Source: Bradyrhizobium sp. ISRA464
GTDB taxonomy: Bacteria; Pseudomonadota; Alphaproteobacteria; Rhizobiales; Xanthobacteraceae
Direction of reading: 5' to 3'
Assembly (NCBI RefSeq): GCF_029910095.1
Contig: NZ_CP094526.1
Span: forward strand, 124,001-188,000
DNA length: 64,000 nucleotides
Within the stretch, counting starts at the first letter, position 1. Each line of letters opens with the position of its first letter. Both the position numbers and the translations under genes were made by a program. Below are positions 9,442-18,891 of the stretch, in pieces. Under the pieces are notes generated by a model. The model ran no database searches. It was not told the DNA's origin and saw nothing but the letters and a program-made list of their open reading frames with translations.

Positions 9442-10239
9442 ATGACAAACCAGCCCTTCTTCACCAGGCACGGCAACGGCTTCATGCCGACGGCCGTTGC
9501 GAACGGACCGTGGAGTCCGGAATCCCTGCACGGCCGCGTCGTGATCGGCCTGCTCGCTTTTGTCATCGAGGAGCGCCACGGCTCCGATGATTTCGTGCCG
9601 GCGCGGCTGACCGTCGACATGTTCCGGCTGCCCAACATCACGACGCCGATCGAGGTGACGACGAGGCTGGTGCGTGACGGCATGCGCATCAAGGTGATCG
9701 AGGCCGAATTTGTCTCCGGCGGCACCAGCATGGCGCGCGCCTCCTGTCAGCTGTTGCGCAAAACGGAAAATGCGCCCGGCAACGTCTGGTCGCCGCCGAA
9801 CTGGGAGGTGCCGGCGCCATCGGACATTCCGAAGCCGACCGATCCCCGGCTCGGCATGAACGGCAAATGGGAAACGCGGCCGATCACAGGCCACATGGGC
9901 TCGCTGGGTGCCCGCCGGCTCTGGATGAGCGAGGTGCGCGAGCTCGTCGAGGGCGTGGCGATGACGCCGTTCGTCCACGTCGCGACCGGCGCGGATTTCG
10001 CCAGCCCGTTCGCCAACGCCGGCGACCAGGGGCTCGGCTACATCAACAGCGATGTCACGATTTATCTGCATCGCCTGCCGCTGACGCGATGGATCGGCTT
10101 CGAGGTGGTGAACCATCACGCCACCGACGGCATCGCGATCGGCGAATGCTGGCTCTACGACGAGAAGGGGCCGATCGGCACGTCGACGGTCGCGGCGCTG
10201 GCCCAGCGCCGGCCGATGACCAATCCGCCGCCGCCGTAA
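9442..10239 (+). CDS. Thioesterase-like (double hot-dog) protein
   Basis: A 265-residue protein read from the ATG at 9442, which begins MTNQPFFTRHGNGFMPT. The pattern of an N-terminal acyl-CoA-binding hot-dog half (VVIGLLAFVIEERHG) and a second half with YINSDVTIYLHRLP and DGIAIGECWLYDEKG resembles TesB-like acyl-CoA thioesterase family proteins. Catalytic residues cannot be assigned with certainty, so substrate and activity are open. It follows queG by 34 bases on the same strand and may share its transcript. Confidence 0.72.
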   Translation: MTNQPFFTRHGNGFMPTAVANGPWSPESLHGRVVIGLLAFVIEERHGSDDFVPARLTVDMFRLPNITTPIEVTTRLVRDGMRIKVIEAEFVSGGTSMARASCQLLRKTENAPGNVWSPPNWEVPAPSDIPKPTDPRLGMNGKWETRPITGHMGSLGARRLWMSEVRELVEGVAMTPFVHVATGADFASPFANAGDQGLGYINSDVTIYLHRLPLTRWIGFEVVNHHATDGIAIGECWLYDEKGPIGTSTVAALAQRRPMTNPPPP

Positions 10240-10250
10240 TCACTCTCCGT

Positions 10251-10344
10251 CGTCATTGCGAGGAGCGATAGCGACGAAGCAATCCATCGTTCCGCCTACG
10301 CTGAAACATGGATTGCTTCGTCGCTATCGCTCCTCGCAATGACG
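10251..10344. repeat. Long inverted repeat, CGTCATTGCGAGGAGC type (copy 1)
   Basis: The left arm (CGTCATTGCGAGGAGCGATA...) and right arm (...CGCTCCTCGCAATGACG) are near-perfect inverted copies of about 37 bp around a short loop. Each contains GAAGCAATCCAT or its complement. The same element is at 34534-34620 and 57557-57670, and a decayed version at about 61343-61407. It lies 11 bases after a stop codon and would make a stable transcript-end hairpin. Confidence 0.92.
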
Positions 10345-10469
10345 GTGCTGAGGAGGCTAAGGCGTGATGAGACTAGGTCGAGCTGGAACGGCAACGGAGA
10401 TTCACCTCTCCCTTGGGAGAGGTAAGGCGAGTCCGTCGCCGAACCGATTCGATCCAAACTCATCTTGCC

Positions 10470-10940
10470 TTAAGGCGTCAGATGCCGCGCCATCTCCGGC
10501 CGTGCCTTCAGCGCGGCGCCCTGCTTGGCGACGATCTTGGCGATCCGCTCCGGCGCGAAATTCAGGTCGACGAAGGCGGGCGCGGTGTTGGCGACCTCGT
10601 GATAACAAGTGATCTTGCCGTCCCGCAGCGTCATGATCGAGACGCCCTCGAACATCGCGCGGGCGCCGTTGGCTTCGGGCAAGGTCGAGCGGTAGCTGAA
10701 CGTGTAGCGCGCGTAGAGTGTCTCGCCGTCGCTGACGGGGTCGTGCATGTCCCAGCGGAAATCGGTCGCGGTCCGGTAGAACCAGTCGTCGATCATCTCG
10801 GCGATCCGAGCGTGGCCCTTGAACGCGCCGTAGAACACGTCGTGATAGACGCCGTCCTCGGTGAAGAGGCTTGCAAAAGCCTTGCCGTTGCGCTGCTCGA
10901 CCGCGTCGCAGAATGCGCGCAGCATGTCGTTGATCGTCAT
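10470..10940 (-). CDS. NTF2-like / SnoaL-type protein
   Basis: The start chosen is the ATG at 10940 because GGGAGGA lies about 7 bases upstream and the longer frame only reads through a palindromic repeat. The 156-residue product has the NTF2-like pattern: an opening helix (MLRAFCDAVEQRNGKAFASLFTEDGVY), then beta strands (RWDMHDPVSDGETLYARYTF; IMTLRDGKITCYHEV). Such proteins are ketosteroid-isomerase-like enzymes or binding proteins; the substrate is unknown. It converges on the upstream thioesterase-like gene. Confidence 0.8.
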   Translation of the reverse strand: MTINDMLRAFCDAVEQRNGKAFASLFTEDGVYHDVFYGAFKGHARIAEMIDDWFYRTATDFRWDMHDPVSDGETLYARYTFSYRSTLPEANGARAMFEGVSIMTLRDGKITCYHEVANTAPAFVDLNFAPERIAKIVAKQGAALKARPEMARHLTP

Positions 10941-10957
10941 TGGCATTCCTCCCGCCG

Positions 10958-11055
10958 TCATGCCCCGCGCAGGCGGGGCATCCAGTATTCCAGAGGGGCT
11001 GCTTTGAATCGAGGGGCCGCGGCGTACTGGATCATCCGCTTTCGCGGATGATGAC
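10958..11055. repeat. Palindromic repeat, CATGCCCCGC type
   Basis: Short hairpins CGTCATGCCCCGCGCAGG...GGGGCATCC and GATCATCCGC-TTTC-GCGGATGATG flank a GC-rich middle. The element occupies most of the gap between the hydrolase (11061) and the NTF2-like gene (10940), on the upstream side of the latter's start. Confidence 0.75.
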
Positions 11056-11060
11056 AGCAA

Positions 11061-11855
11061 TTAGCCGATCTCCGCCACGGCGGCGATGATCCGCGCGATG
11101 TCCTGCGGCCGCGACAGGCGATGGTCGCCGTCCTGGATCATGGTCAGCACGACGTCCTCGGCCGGCAGCCGGTGCACCAGCGCAAAGGCATGCTTCCACG
11201 GCACGTCGGGATCCTGCGCGCCCTGCAGGATGCGCACCGGGCAGCCGACGTCGATCTTGCTGCCGAGCAGGAGGTGGTTGCGGCCCTCCTCGATCAAATT
11301 GCGCGTGATCGGATAGGGCGTGCCGTCGCCATATTCCGAGGGCCGGAGCCAGACGCCCTTGGTCTCGATCTCGGCGCGGATCTCCGGCGAGAACCCCTTC
11401 CACATCAGCTCTTCGGTGAAATCCGGCGCCGGCGCGATCAGCACCAAACCCGCGAGCTGTGCCTGACCGTTGCCGCGCCTGGCGATCTCGCGCGCCAGCA
11501 ACAGCGCCATCCAGCCGCCCATCGACGAGCCGATCACCACCTGCGGCCCGCGGCAGAACTCGGTGAATACCGCCACGCTCTCTTCGAGCCAGCGGCCGAT
11601 CGTGCCGTCGACGAATTGCCCGCCGGATTCGCCGTGGCCGGAATAGTCGAACCTGACGCAGCCGCGGCCGTGCTCGGCGGCCCACGTGTCGAGCGCGATC
11701 GCCTTGGTGCCCTTCATGTCGGAATTGAAACCGCCGAGCCAGAACAGCCCGGGACTGCTGCCTGAACGGGCGCGCACCGCGATCCGGCGCCGGCCATTGC
11801 CCTCGCCGAGCTCGATGAAGGCGGGTTCCTGATCGGGGGCGGCGATTTGGCTCAT
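11061..11855 (-). CDS. Alpha/beta hydrolase
   Basis: A 264-residue cytoplasmic protein. The nucleophile elbow GSSMGG places the catalytic Ser at residue 111. The acid is probably in GAQDPDVPW and the base is His245 (DGDHRLS). The oxyanion segment FWLGGFNSDMKGTK is clear. The overall look is close to the ABHD10-like group of serine hydrolases that act on thioesters or acyl-glucuronides. No signal peptide. The substrate is not deducible. Confidence 0.85.
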   Translation of the reverse strand: MSQIAAPDQEPAFIELGEGNGRRRIAVRARSGSSPGLFWLGGFNSDMKGTKAIALDTWAAEHGRGCVRFDYSGHGESGGQFVDGTIGRWLEESVAVFTEFCRGPQVVIGSSMGGWMALLLAREIARRGNGQAQLAGLVLIAPAPDFTEELMWKGFSPEIRAEIETKGVWLRPSEYGDGTPYPITRNLIEEGRNHLLLGSKIDVGCPVRILQGAQDPDVPWKHAFALVHRLPAEDVVLTMIQDGDHRLSRPQDIARIIAAVAEIG

Positions 11856-12072
11856 GGTTCGGTCACTCGCGTGTCAGACAATTGGTTTTCGATGAGCTGA
11901 TGGCATCGGTCAACGGCTGGGGTCCACGCCTTGCGGAGCACGCGTGCCCGCTATATGTGCCGGGCGTGGCCAAAATGCCTCGCAATCGGCGGTTTTGCCG
12001 CGTAAATGGCGAGCACGCTTGCCCGTTGCAGCATCTTGCTTCAAAATATCCGCCTTCCCTTTCACAACTTTG

Positions 12073-12086
12073 GAGAGTTACCCATT
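12073..12086 (+). promoter_or_regulatory. Ribosome binding site and ATT start of infC
   Basis: The GGAGAG at 12072-12077 followed by TTACCC and ATT is the only initiation signal consistent with the IF-3 N-terminus. Non-canonical AUU starts are discriminated against by IF-3, which gives negative autoregulation in E. coli; the same logic is inferred here. Confidence 0.8.
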
Positions 12087-12623
12087 CGCCGTCCCAATAG
12101 AGCCCCGCCGACAGTCGCCAAAGACGGGCCGCGCACCAATGACGAGATCCGCAACGCACAGATCCAGCTGATTGATCAGGACGGTGTCAACAAAGGCACC
12201 GTTGAAACCGTGGTGGCCGTGCGCATGGCCATGGAAGCCGGCATGGACCTCGTCGAGATTTCGCCGAATACCAGCCCTCCCGTCTGCAAGATCATGGACT
12301 ACGGGAAGTACAAGTATTCCGCGCAGAAGAAAGCCGCCGAAGCCCGCAAGAAGCAGAAGGTCGTCGAGATCAAGGAGATCAAGCTCCGCCCGATGATCGA
12401 CGATCACGACTACGACGTGAAGATGCGCGCGATGCAGCGCTTCTTCGAGGAAGGCGACAAGGTCAAGATCACCTTGCGCTACCGCGGTCGTGAGATGGCG
12501 CACCAGGAGATCGGCACTAAGCTCCTGGACAAGGTGAAGGCCGACGTCGCGGAGTTCGCCAAGGTCGAGCAGGACGCGAAGTTCGAGGGCCGCCAGGTCG
12601 TGATGGTGCTGGCGCCGCGCTAG
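12084..12623 (+). CDS. infC: Translation initiation factor IF-3, rare ATT start
   Basis: IF-3 (179 residues) binds the 30S subunit and polices start-codon choice. The N domain ([18 protein letters not shown]) and C domain ([28 protein letters not shown]-like [10 protein letters not shown]) are complete. No ATG fits: the conserved N-terminus RRPNRAPP is preceded by ATT at 12084, with GGAGAG 7-12 bases upstream. E. coli infC also uses ATT, which lets IF-3 repress its own translation. Starting at the ATG at 12006 would add 26 residues not expected in the family. A strong terminator follows. Confidence 0.93.
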   Translation: MRRPNRAPPTVAKDGPRTNDEIRNAQIQLIDQDGVNKGTVETVVAVRMAMEAGMDLVEISPNTSPPVCKIMDYGKYKYSAQKKAAEARKKQKVVEIKEIKLRPMIDDHDYDVKMRAMQRFFEEGDKVKITLRYRGREMAHQEIGTKLLDKVKADVAEFAKVEQDAKFEGRQVVMVLAPR

Positions 12624-12653
12624 TTCGATCAGTCCGTTGTTCGCGATGAAACG

Positions 12654-12686
12654 GCCTGCCAGATCGTCTGGCGGGCTGTTTCTTTT
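12654..12686 (+). terminator. Rho-independent terminator after infC
   Basis: A 10-bp stem GCCTGCCAGA/TCTGGCGGGC with a TCG loop and one T-G wobble is followed by TGTTTCTTTT. It begins 31 bases after the infC stop, so infC is probably transcribed separately from rpmI-rplT. Confidence 0.85.
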
Positions 12687-13010
12687 CGTAGCCCGGATTC
12701 CAGTAGCCCGGATGGAGCGCAGCGCAATCCGGGGCAGGTCAAGCCGCGGATGCACCGTCCCGGATTTCGCTCCGCTCCATCCGGGCTACGGTTCCGGACC
12801 CGTTTCCCCGCTTCAATCGTTGCAAAATGGCCGATCCTCTGCCATAAGCCGGCCTTCGCCGCCCGGCTGATCAAGGGCTGCCGTGGCGACGTGTCGTGCA
12901 GGTTCTTTCAATTCGGAAAAAACCTTAGCACTTTCAACGCTCTAACGAGCATTTTAGCCGGCCGCACGCCTCTCGGGGCGGATTTCGTGCTTGGCCTGAA
13001 GGAGAGCCAA
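12687..13010. other. infC-rpmI spacer and rpmI leader
   Basis: After the infC terminator comes a palindromic repeat (12703-12790), then about 220 bases leading to rpmI. The last part presumably carries the rpmI-rplT promoter and leader, where L20 autoregulation would act in other bacteria. I could not identify a specific operator fold. Confidence 0.45.
12703..12790. repeat. Long inverted repeat, GTAGCCCGGATGGAGCGCAG type (copy 1)
   Basis: The arms GTAGCCCGGATGGAGCGCAG... and ...GCTCCATCCGGGCTACG are inverted copies. An extra half arm (GTAGCCCGGATTCCA) sits immediately to the left, at about 12688. The second full copy in the window is 26382-26469. Confidence 0.9.
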
Positions 13011-13211
13011 ATGCCCAAGTTGAAGACCAAATCGGGCGCCAAAAAGCGCTTCAAGGTGACTGCCACCGGCAAAGTCATGCACGCCCAGCGCGGCAAGCGC
13101 CACGGCATGATCAAGCGGACGAAGAAGCAGATCCGTCAGCTCCGCGGCACCCGCGTGCTGTTCAAGACCGACGGCGACAACGTCAAGAAGTACTTCTTGC
13201 CGCACGCCTGA
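13011..13211 (+). CDS. rpmI: 50S ribosomal protein L35
   Basis: A 66-residue very basic protein, [17 protein letters not shown] at the N-terminus, with the L35 core [28 protein letters not shown] precedes the ATG by about 6 bases. L20 follows 76 bases downstream. In E. coli these two form an operon with infC; here a terminator and a repeat separate them from infC. Confidence 0.97.
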   Translation: MPKLKTKSGAKKRFKVTATGKVMHAQRGKRHGMIKRTKKQIRQLRGTRVLFKTDGDNVKKYFLPHA

Positions 13212-13287
13212 TCGCGCGCATCTGCTTGAACCCCGCCGCGACCGCGCGGCGCTCCGTCACCTCTTCTAGATCTCAAGGATTTCCGTC

Positions 13288-13647
13288 ATGTCTCGCGTCA
13301 AACGCGGTGTGACCGCTCACGCCAAGCACAAGAAAGTCTACAAGGCCGCCAAGGGCTATTACGGCCGCCGCAAGAACACGATCCGCATCGCCAAGCAGGC
13401 GGTCGAAAAGGCCGGCCAGTACGCGTTCCGCGACCGCAAGCGCAAGAAGCGCACCTTCCGCGCGCTCTGGATCCAGCGCCTCAACGCCGCCGTTCGTCCG
13501 TTCGGCATGACCTACAGCCGATTTATCGACGGTCTCTCCAAGTCGGGCATCACGGTCGACCGCAAGGTGCTGTCGGATCTCGCGATCCACGAGCCCGCGG
13601 CGTTCCAGGCGATCGCCGAAAAGGCCAAGGCTGCTCTGGCTGCCTGA
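13288..13647 (+). CDS. rplT: 50S ribosomal protein L20
   Basis: A 119-residue basic protein, full length for L20. The N-terminus ([20 protein letters not shown]) and the [19 protein letters not shown] segment are typical. L20 is needed early in large-subunit assembly and can repress its own operon. AAGGA precedes the start. A UUCG hairpin follows the stop. Confidence 0.97.
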   Translation: MSRVKRGVTAHAKHKKVYKAAKGYYGRRKNTIRIAKQAVEKAGQYAFRDRKRKKRTFRALWIQRLNAAVRPFGMTYSRFIDGLSKSGITVDRKVLSDLAIHEPAAFQAIAEKAKAALAA

Positions 13648-13649
13648 TC

Positions 13650-14063
13650 CTAGCGGGCCTTCGGGCCCGCCGCTTTCAGCGCCTTTTGCGAGTAACGCTG
13701 GGCGACCTCCGCCCGGCAAAATCCTGTGAACGATATGTACATGGTGCCGGATTCATTCCGGTACTTTCGGTCGCAGACCCGCATCTCGCGCTGGTAGGCC
13801 TTTTTCCGCGACGCCCCGAGGCCGGACAGGAAGTCCGCCTCGCACTTTTGCTCGACCACGGCGCCGAATTGGACGTCTCCGCTGGCGCCGTATTCGCACG
13901 ACTCGAAGATCGTCATCGCGCGGTTGCAGCTCGGCGCCGCCTTCAGGGCCGCGATGATGTCATCCATCTGGGTCGATTTGGCGGGACATTCCTCCGTGGC
14001 GGCTTGCGCCGCGCCGAGAGCGAACAGCACCGCCAATACGGCCAGACAGGATCGCAAGAACAT
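13650..14063 (-). CDS. Secreted cysteine-rich hypothetical protein
   Basis: A 137-residue product from the ATG at 14063. It has a clear signal peptide, MFLRSCLAVLAVLFALGAAQA, cleaved at about residue 21. The mature part holds six cysteines (EECPAK, PSCNRA, ESCEYG, QKCEAD, RVCDRK, TGFCRAE), suggesting disulfides in the periplasm. I do not recognise a family. It converges on rplT, with 2 bases between the stops. The frame is open 54 bases further upstream, but the signal peptide fixes the start. Confidence 0.75.
   Translation of the reverse strand: MFLRSCLAVLAVLFALGAAQAATEECPAKSTQMDDIIAALKAAPSCNRAMTIFESCEYGASGDVQFGAVVEQKCEADFLSGLGASRKKAYQREMRVCDRKYRNESGTMYISFTGFCRAEVAQRYSQKALKAAGPKAR
13653..13670. 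terminator. UUCG hairpin between rplT and the convergent gene
   Basis: A 7-bp stem GCGGGCC/GGCCCGC closed by a TTCG tetraloop, starting 5 bases after the rplT stop and overlapping the last codons of the minus-strand gene. There is no long T run, so termination strength is uncertain. It may act for both convergent genes. Confidence 0.6.
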
Positions 14064-14200
14064 CGCGCAGTCTCCTGCTATTCCACTTGGGTAGCCCGGC
14101 CTCCGCGCGGGGTTCAACGCAGCCCGTCATCCGCCCGAAATGACCGGCTTTTTGCTTGACGTTACGGCCTTCGGGCGGCGACAACCCAGCCGAATTTTGC

Positions 14201-14247
14201 AGCATGATCCGGAAAAGTGGGTACCGGTTTTCCGGATAGATCATGCT
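14201..14247. repeat. Palindromic repeat, GCATG-type (copy 2)
   Basis: Arms AGCATGATCCGGAAAA and TTTTCCGGATAGATCATGCT flank GTGGGTACCGG. It lies in the pheS 5' leader, ending 25 bases before the GTG start, so it could fold in the pheS mRNA leader. Confidence 0.88.
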
Positions 14248-14272
14248 CCGGCCAAAGTGCAGGGAATTGACC

Positions 14273-15355
14273 GTGTCCGACCTCGCAACGCTCGAAAAAT
14301 CCATTCTCGACCAGATCGCCGCCGCCGGCGACGAGCCCGCCCTCGAGGCCGTGCGCGTGGCCGCCCTCGGCAAGAAGGGCTCGATCTCCGCCCTGCTCGC
14401 CACCCTCGGCAAGATGTCGCCGGAGGAGCGCAAGTCAGAGGGCGCGAAGATCAACCTCGCCAAGGATGCGGTGACCCAGGCGCTCGCAGCAAAGCGCGAC
14501 GTGCTGAAGCAGGCCGCGCTCGATGCGCGCCTCGCCTCCGAGACCGTCGACGTCACGCTGCCTTTGCGCGAGACGCCCGCCGAGGCCGGCCGCATCCATC
14601 CGCTGAGCCAGGTGTGGGACGAGCTCACCACGATCTTCGCCGACATGGGATTCTCGGTCGCCGAAGGGCCCGATATCGAGACCGACGATTACAACTTCAC
14701 CAAGCTGAACTTCCCCGAAGGCCATCCGGCGCGGGAGATGCACGACACCTTCTTCTTCAATCCGAAGCAAGACGGCTCGCGCATGCTGTTGCGCACCCAC
14801 ACCTCGCCGGTGCAGGTGCGAACCATGCTGACGCAGAAGCCGCCGATCCGCGTGATCTGCCCCGGCCGCACCTATCGCATCGACTCGGACGCGACGCATA
14901 CGCCGCAATTCCACCAGGTCGAGGGCCTCGTGATCGACAAGGGCTCGCATCTCGGCCACCTCAAATGGATTCTGCACGAGTTCTGCAAGGCGTTCTTCGA
15001 GGTCGACCATATCAACATGCGGTTCCGGCCGTCGTTCTTCCCGTTCACCGAGCCGTCGCTCGAGGTCGACATCCAGTGCCGCCGCGACAAGGGCGAGATC
15101 CGCTTCGGCGAGGGCGAGGACTGGCTCGAGATTCTCGGCTGCGGCATGGTGCACCCGAACGTGCTGCGCGCCTGCGGACTCGATCCCGACGTCTACCAGG
15201 GCTTCGCCTGGGGCATGGGCATCGACCGCATCGCGATGCTGAAATACGGCATCGCCGATTTGCGCCAACTGTTCGACAGCGACGTCCGCTGGCTGAACCA
15301 CTACGGCTTCAAGCCGCTCGACATCCCGACGATCGCGGGGGGATTGAGTTCGTGA
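14273..15355 (+). CDS. pheS: Phenylalanyl-tRNA synthetase alpha subunit
   Basis: A 360-residue class II synthetase subunit that activates Phe in the (alpha-beta)2 enzyme. An N-terminal coiled-coil tRNA-binding region (about 1-90) is followed by the catalytic core with motif 2 ([11 protein letters not shown]) and motif 3 ([17 protein letters not shown]). The start is the GTG at 14273, since [16 protein letters not shown] is the family N-terminus and AGGGA lies 7 bases upstream; the ATG at 14243 is inside the palindromic repeat. Confidence 0.95.
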   Translation: MSDLATLEKSILDQIAAAGDEPALEAVRVAALGKKGSISALLATLGKMSPEERKSEGAKINLAKDAVTQALAAKRDVLKQAALDARLASETVDVTLPLRETPAEAGRIHPLSQVWDELTTIFADMGFSVAEGPDIETDDYNFTKLNFPEGHPAREMHDTFFFNPKQDGSRMLLRTHTSPVQVRTMLTQKPPIRVICPGRTYRIDSDATHTPQFHQVEGLVIDKGSHLGHLKWILHEFCKAFFEVDHINMRFRPSFFPFTEPSLEVDIQCRRDKGEIRFGEGEDWLEILGCGMVHPNVLRACGLDPDVYQGFAWGMGIDRIAMLKYGIADLRQLFDSDVRWLNHYGFKPLDIPTIAGGLSS

Positions 15356-15382
15356 GTCTCGTTAAGTCCCCCGATGCGGCGC

Positions 15383-15523
15383 GAGCCCCCACCCTGACCC
15401 TCCCCCGCAAGCGGGAGAGGGAATGGATGGAGCTCGCTCGAATGGATGCGAAGACTCTACCGCCACGAACGGTCGGACTCCCTCTCCCGCTTGCGGGGGA
15501 GGGCTGGGGTGGGGGTCTCTCCA
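15383..15523. repeat. Paired CTTGCGGG-type palindromes after pheS
   Basis: One unit (CCCCCACC...CCCCCGCAAGCGGGAGAGGG) at about 15386-15420 and an inverted partner (CCCTCTCCCGCTTGCGGGGG...GGTGGGGG) at about 15478-15517. They lie between pheS and the DUF559 gene. Confidence 0.88.
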
Positions 15524-15537
15524 CAAAGGGGCTAGCG

Positions 15538-15996
15538 ATGGTCGATCCTGAACACCCGGACTGGAAGGTCCCCCAGAAACTGCGTTCGAATGCGCGCGCG
15601 CTTCGCAGGAACTCGACCGATGTCGAGCGAATCCTCTGGTCCGAGCTGCGCGCCAATCGACTCAACGGCGCAATCTTCCGCCGCCAGGTCCCAATCGACA
15701 ACTACGTCGCCGACTTCGTTTGCCCTGCAGCGAAGCTTGTCATCGAACTCGACGGTGGTCAGCATTTCTCAGATCAGGGCGAACGCGCCGATGCGGCGCG
15801 CTCCGCCGTCATTGAAGCGAAGGGCTTCAAGGTCCTTCGCTTCAGCAACCTCGACGTCCTGACAAACCGCGCAGGCGTCCTCGAAACAATCGCCGCTGCC
15901 ATCGCGGAGAGAGCCCCCACCCTAACCCTCTCAGCGCGAGCTGGGCTCGTCGCGCCCCGCAAGCGGGAGAGGGGACTGGAGAAGCCGTCGTCATGA
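15538..15996 (+). CDS. DUF559 nuclease-like protein
   Basis: A 152-residue protein of the DUF559 family, which shares the restriction-endonuclease-like fold of Vsr. The family signature is clear: an N-terminal [20 protein letters not shown] helix, [16 protein letters not shown] with D59, and VIELDGGQH with E70 and D72, then a [11 protein letters not shown] strand. Those acidic residues would form the metal site. From about residue 125 the sequence (APTLTL...APRKRERG) is encoded by a palindromic repeat, not by the domain. The stop overlaps the pheT ATG (ATGA). Its substrate and role are unknown. It interrupts the normally adjacent pheS and pheT. Confidence 0.85.
   Translation: MVDPEHPDWKVPQKLRSNARALRRNSTDVERILWSELRANRLNGAIFRRQVPIDNYVADFVCPAAKLVIELDGGQHFSDQGERADAARSAVIEAKGFKVLRFSNLDVLTNRAGVLETIAAAIAERAPTLTLSARAGLVAPRKRERGLEKPSS
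15913..15977. repeat. CTTGCGGG-type palindrome forming the 3' end of the DUF559 gene
   Basis: The sequence GAGAGAGCCCCCACCCTAACC...CCCCGCAAGCGGGAGAGGGG matches the repeat family seen at 15383 and 18578, with a short insert in the middle. It is translated in frame as the last about 27 residues of the DUF559 protein and ends just before pheT. Confidence 0.85.
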
Positions 15997-18401
15997 AGTT
16001 CACCCTCTCCTGGCTGAAGGACCATCTCGAGACCGATGAGCCGCTGGAAAAGCTCGCCGACAAGCTCACCATGATCGGGCTCGAGGTCGAGAGCATCGAG
16101 GACAAGGCGAAGCAACTTGCGCCGTTCACCATCGCGCGCGTGATCTCGGCCGAGCAGCATCCCAATGCGGATCGCCTGCGCGTGTGCATGGTCGACACCG
16201 GCGACGGCGGCGCGCCGGTGCAGGTGGTGTGCGGCGCGCCGAACGCGCGTGCCGGGCTGATCAGCGTGTTCTCGCCGCCCGGCACCTACATCCCCGGCAA
16301 GAACATCACGCTCGGCGTCGGCACGATCCGGGGCGTCGAGAGCCGCGGCATGCTGTGCTCGGCGGCCGAGCTGCAGATCTCCGAGGACCACGACGGCATC
16401 ATGGAGCTGCCGGCGGATGCGCCGGTCGGCAAGGGCTTTGCCGAATGGGCCGCGCTCGGCGATCCCGTCATCGAGATCAATTTGACGCCGAACCGGCAGG
16501 ACTGCACCGGCGTGCACGGCATCGCGCGCGATCTCTCCGCGGCCGACATGGGCAAGCTCAAGGAGCCCGCGATCAAGCCGATCAAGGGTGAATTCCCCTG
16601 TCCGGTGCAGGTGACGGTGGCAGATCCCGATCTCTGCCCGGGCTTCGCGCTACGCCTGGTGCGCGGGGTGAAGAACGGCCCGTCGCCGGAATGGCTGCAG
16701 AAGCGGCTGACCGCGATCGGCCTGCGCCCGATCAACGCGCTGGTCGACATCACCAACTTCATGACCTACGACCGCGCGCGCCCGTTGCATGTGTTCGACG
16801 CCAGGAAGGTGAAGGGCAATCTCACCGTCCGCCGCGCCAAGGATGGCGAGACGCTGCTCGCGCTCGACGGCCGCACCTATACGCTCGACAACAATGTCTG
16901 CGTGATCGCTGACGAGCATGGCGTCGAATCGCTCGCCGGCATCATGGGCGGCGAGGCCTCGGGCTGCGATGAGAACACCACCGACGTGCTGATCGAATCG
17001 GCGCTGTGGAACGAGATCAACATCGCCCATAGCGGCCGCAAGCTCGGCATCAATTCGGACGCGCGCTATCGCTTCGAGCGCGGCGTCGATCCGGCCTTCA
17101 TGGTGCCGGGGCTCGAGCTCGCGACCAGGATGGTGATGGATCTCTGCGGCGGTGCGCCGTCCGAGAACGTCGTGGTTGGCAATCGCTTCGGCGAGGATCG
17201 CGTGATCGATTTCCCGCTCACGGAGGTCAAGCGCCTTGCGGGCATCGAGGCGCCGCTGGTCGAGGTGAAGCTGATCCTGAGCCGGCTCGGCTTCATGCTG
17301 GCCGGCAATGGTCCCGTCGTGAAGATCGCAATCCCGTCCTGGCGCACCGACGTTCACGGCAAGGCCGACATCGTCGAGGAGATCGTGCGCATCGTCGGCG
17401 TCGACAAGGTGCCGATGACGCCGTTCGATCGCGGCGAGGAGCCGCGCAAGCCGGTGCTGACACCGATTCAGCTCCGCACCCGCCGCGCCAAGCGTGCGTT
17501 GGCCGCGCGCGGCATGGTGGAAGCGGTGACCTGGTCGTTCATCACCAGCGACGCGGCCAAGATGTTCGGTGGCGGACAGCCCGAGCTCGTGCTCGCCAAC
17601 CCGATCGCAGCTGACCTCTCCGACATGCGGCCGAGCCTGCTGCCCGGCCTCGTCGCTGCGGCGCAATCCAACATCAACCGCGGCTATCCCGATGTCGCGC
17701 TGTTCGAGGTCGGCCAGGTGTTCCGCGGCGACAGGCCGGAGGACCAGTTCGTCGCCGCCTCCGGCGTGCGCCACGGCTACGCCTCGACGAAGGGTGTCGG
17801 CCGCCACTGGTCCGGCTCGTCGACCGCGGACGTGTTTGACGCCAAGGCCGACGCCTTCGCCGTGCTGGCGGCCGCCGGCGCGCCGGTACAGGCGCTGCAG
17901 ATCGTGCCCGGCGGCCCTGCCTGGCTGCATCCGGGACGTTCGGGCACCATTCAGATGGGCCCGCAGAACGTGCTCGGCACTTTCGGCGAATTGCATCCGC
18001 GTGCCGCCGAGGCGCTCGGCGCCGACGGCCCGATGATCGTGTTCGAGGTGATCCTGGAGTGCATCCCGGAGGGCAAGCAGCGGGCAACCCGCGCCAAGCC
18101 GGCGATCGAGCTGTCGGCATTCCAGCCGGTGTCGCGCGACTTCGCCTTCATCGTCGATCGCGGCGTGAAGGCGGGCGACATCGTCCGCGCTGCGCAGAAC
18201 GTCGACAAGAAGCTGATCTCCGGCGTCACCGTGTTCGACGTCTATGAGGGCAAGGGCATCGATCCCGACAAGAAGTCGATCGCCATCGCCGTGACCATCC
18301 AGCCGCGCGAGAAGACGATGACCGATCAGGAGATCGACGCCGTCGCGGCGAAGGTCGTCGCCGAAGTGACCAAGAAGACCGGCGGTACGCTGCGCGGGTG
18401 A
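15993..18401 (+). CDS. pheT: Phenylalanyl-tRNA synthetase beta subunit
   Basis: An 802-residue subunit partnering PheS. In order: an EMAP-II-like tRNA-binding domain (about 40-150, [10 protein letters not shown]), the B3/B4 editing domain (about 210-385), B5 (about 405-480), a catalytic-like core, and a C-terminal FDX-ACB domain (about 708-801, [19 protein letters not shown]) that binds the tRNA anticodon stem. Length is normal. Translation is coupled to the DUF559 gene through ATGA rather than directly to pheS. Confidence 0.97.
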   Translation: MKFTLSWLKDHLETDEPLEKLADKLTMIGLEVESIEDKAKQLAPFTIARVISAEQHPNADRLRVCMVDTGDGGAPVQVVCGAPNARAGLISVFSPPGTYIPGKNITLGVGTIRGVESRGMLCSAAELQISEDHDGIMELPADAPVGKGFAEWAALGDPVIEINLTPNRQDCTGVHGIARDLSAADMGKLKEPAIKPIKGEFPCPVQVTVADPDLCPGFALRLVRGVKNGPSPEWLQKRLTAIGLRPINALVDITNFMTYDRARPLHVFDARKVKGNLTVRRAKDGETLLALDGRTYTLDNNVCVIADEHGVESLAGIMGGEASGCDENTTDVLIESALWNEINIAHSGRKLGINSDARYRFERGVDPAFMVPGLELATRMVMDLCGGAPSENVVVGNRFGEDRVIDFPLTEVKRLAGIEAPLVEVKLILSRLGFMLAGNGPVVKIAIPSWRTDVHGKADIVEEIVRIVGVDKVPMTPFDRGEEPRKPVLTPIQLRTRRAKRALAARGMVEAVTWSFITSDAAKMFGGGQPELVLANPIAADLSDMRPSLLPGLVAAAQSNINRGYPDVALFEVGQVFRGDRPEDQFVAASGVRHGYASTKGVGRHWSGSSTADVFDAKADAFAVLAAAGAPVQALQIVPGGPAWLHPGRSGTIQMGPQNVLGTFGELHPRAAEALGADGPMIVFEVILECIPEGKQRATRAKPAIELSAFQPVSRDFAFIVDRGVKAGDIVRAAQNVDKKLISGVTVFDVYEGKGIDPDKKSIAIAVTIQPREKTMTDQEIDAVAAKVVAEVTKKTGGTLRG

Positions 18402-18891
18402 TGCGGCCGAGCACGCTGCAACACTCCCTCTCCCGCTTGCGGGCTCTCCCGCTTGCGGGGGAGGGCCGGGGTGGAGGTCTCTCCGCGAAGGGAATATCGG
18501 TAGGCAGCCGATCGCCTCAACGAAGATCGGGCGTAGGGGACAAGCAGCTGAACCGCGTTGAGATCACCATTGCGGCGCGAGCCCCCACCCTAACCCTCCC
18601 CCGCAAGCGGGGGAGGGAATGGATGGAGCGTGCCAGCCGCGCCTATGTCGTGGATCGGACGGCGCTGGCCATCCAGCGTAGTCGCGCTCCCTCTCCCCGT
18701 TCTTACGGGGTCGAGACGAGCGCAGCTCGCTCTTAGAGGGTCGGGGTGAGGGGCTCGTCCCGCGAAAAAGGTGAGGACGGAGTATGCGGAGGCTCCCTCT
18801 CACACGAAATTCAAGCGAAGCTCTAATTTCGACCTCTCCCCGCACGCGGGGCGAGGTCGAACTGAAATCATCGCCGGTCGCGTTCCCTCCC
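18402..18891. repeat. Cluster of CTTGCGGG-type palindromic repeats after pheT
   Basis: A 490-base gene-free stretch made largely of repeat units: about 18420-18480 (two overlapping CTCCCGCTTGCGGG starts), 18578-18625 (CCCCCGCAAGCGGGGGAGGG), 18687-18755 (a divergent CTCTCCCCGTTCTTACGGGG unit) and about 18830-18860 (CTCTCCCCGCACGCGGGGCGAGG). No coding sequence is evident between them. Confidence 0.8.

Noticed and set aside
12926..12949. TTAGCACTTTCAACGCTCTAA resembling a CIRCE operator upstream of rpmI
   Set aside because: The 9-base spacer and the second GAGTGCTAA arm are not present, and L35/L20 are not HrcA targets.
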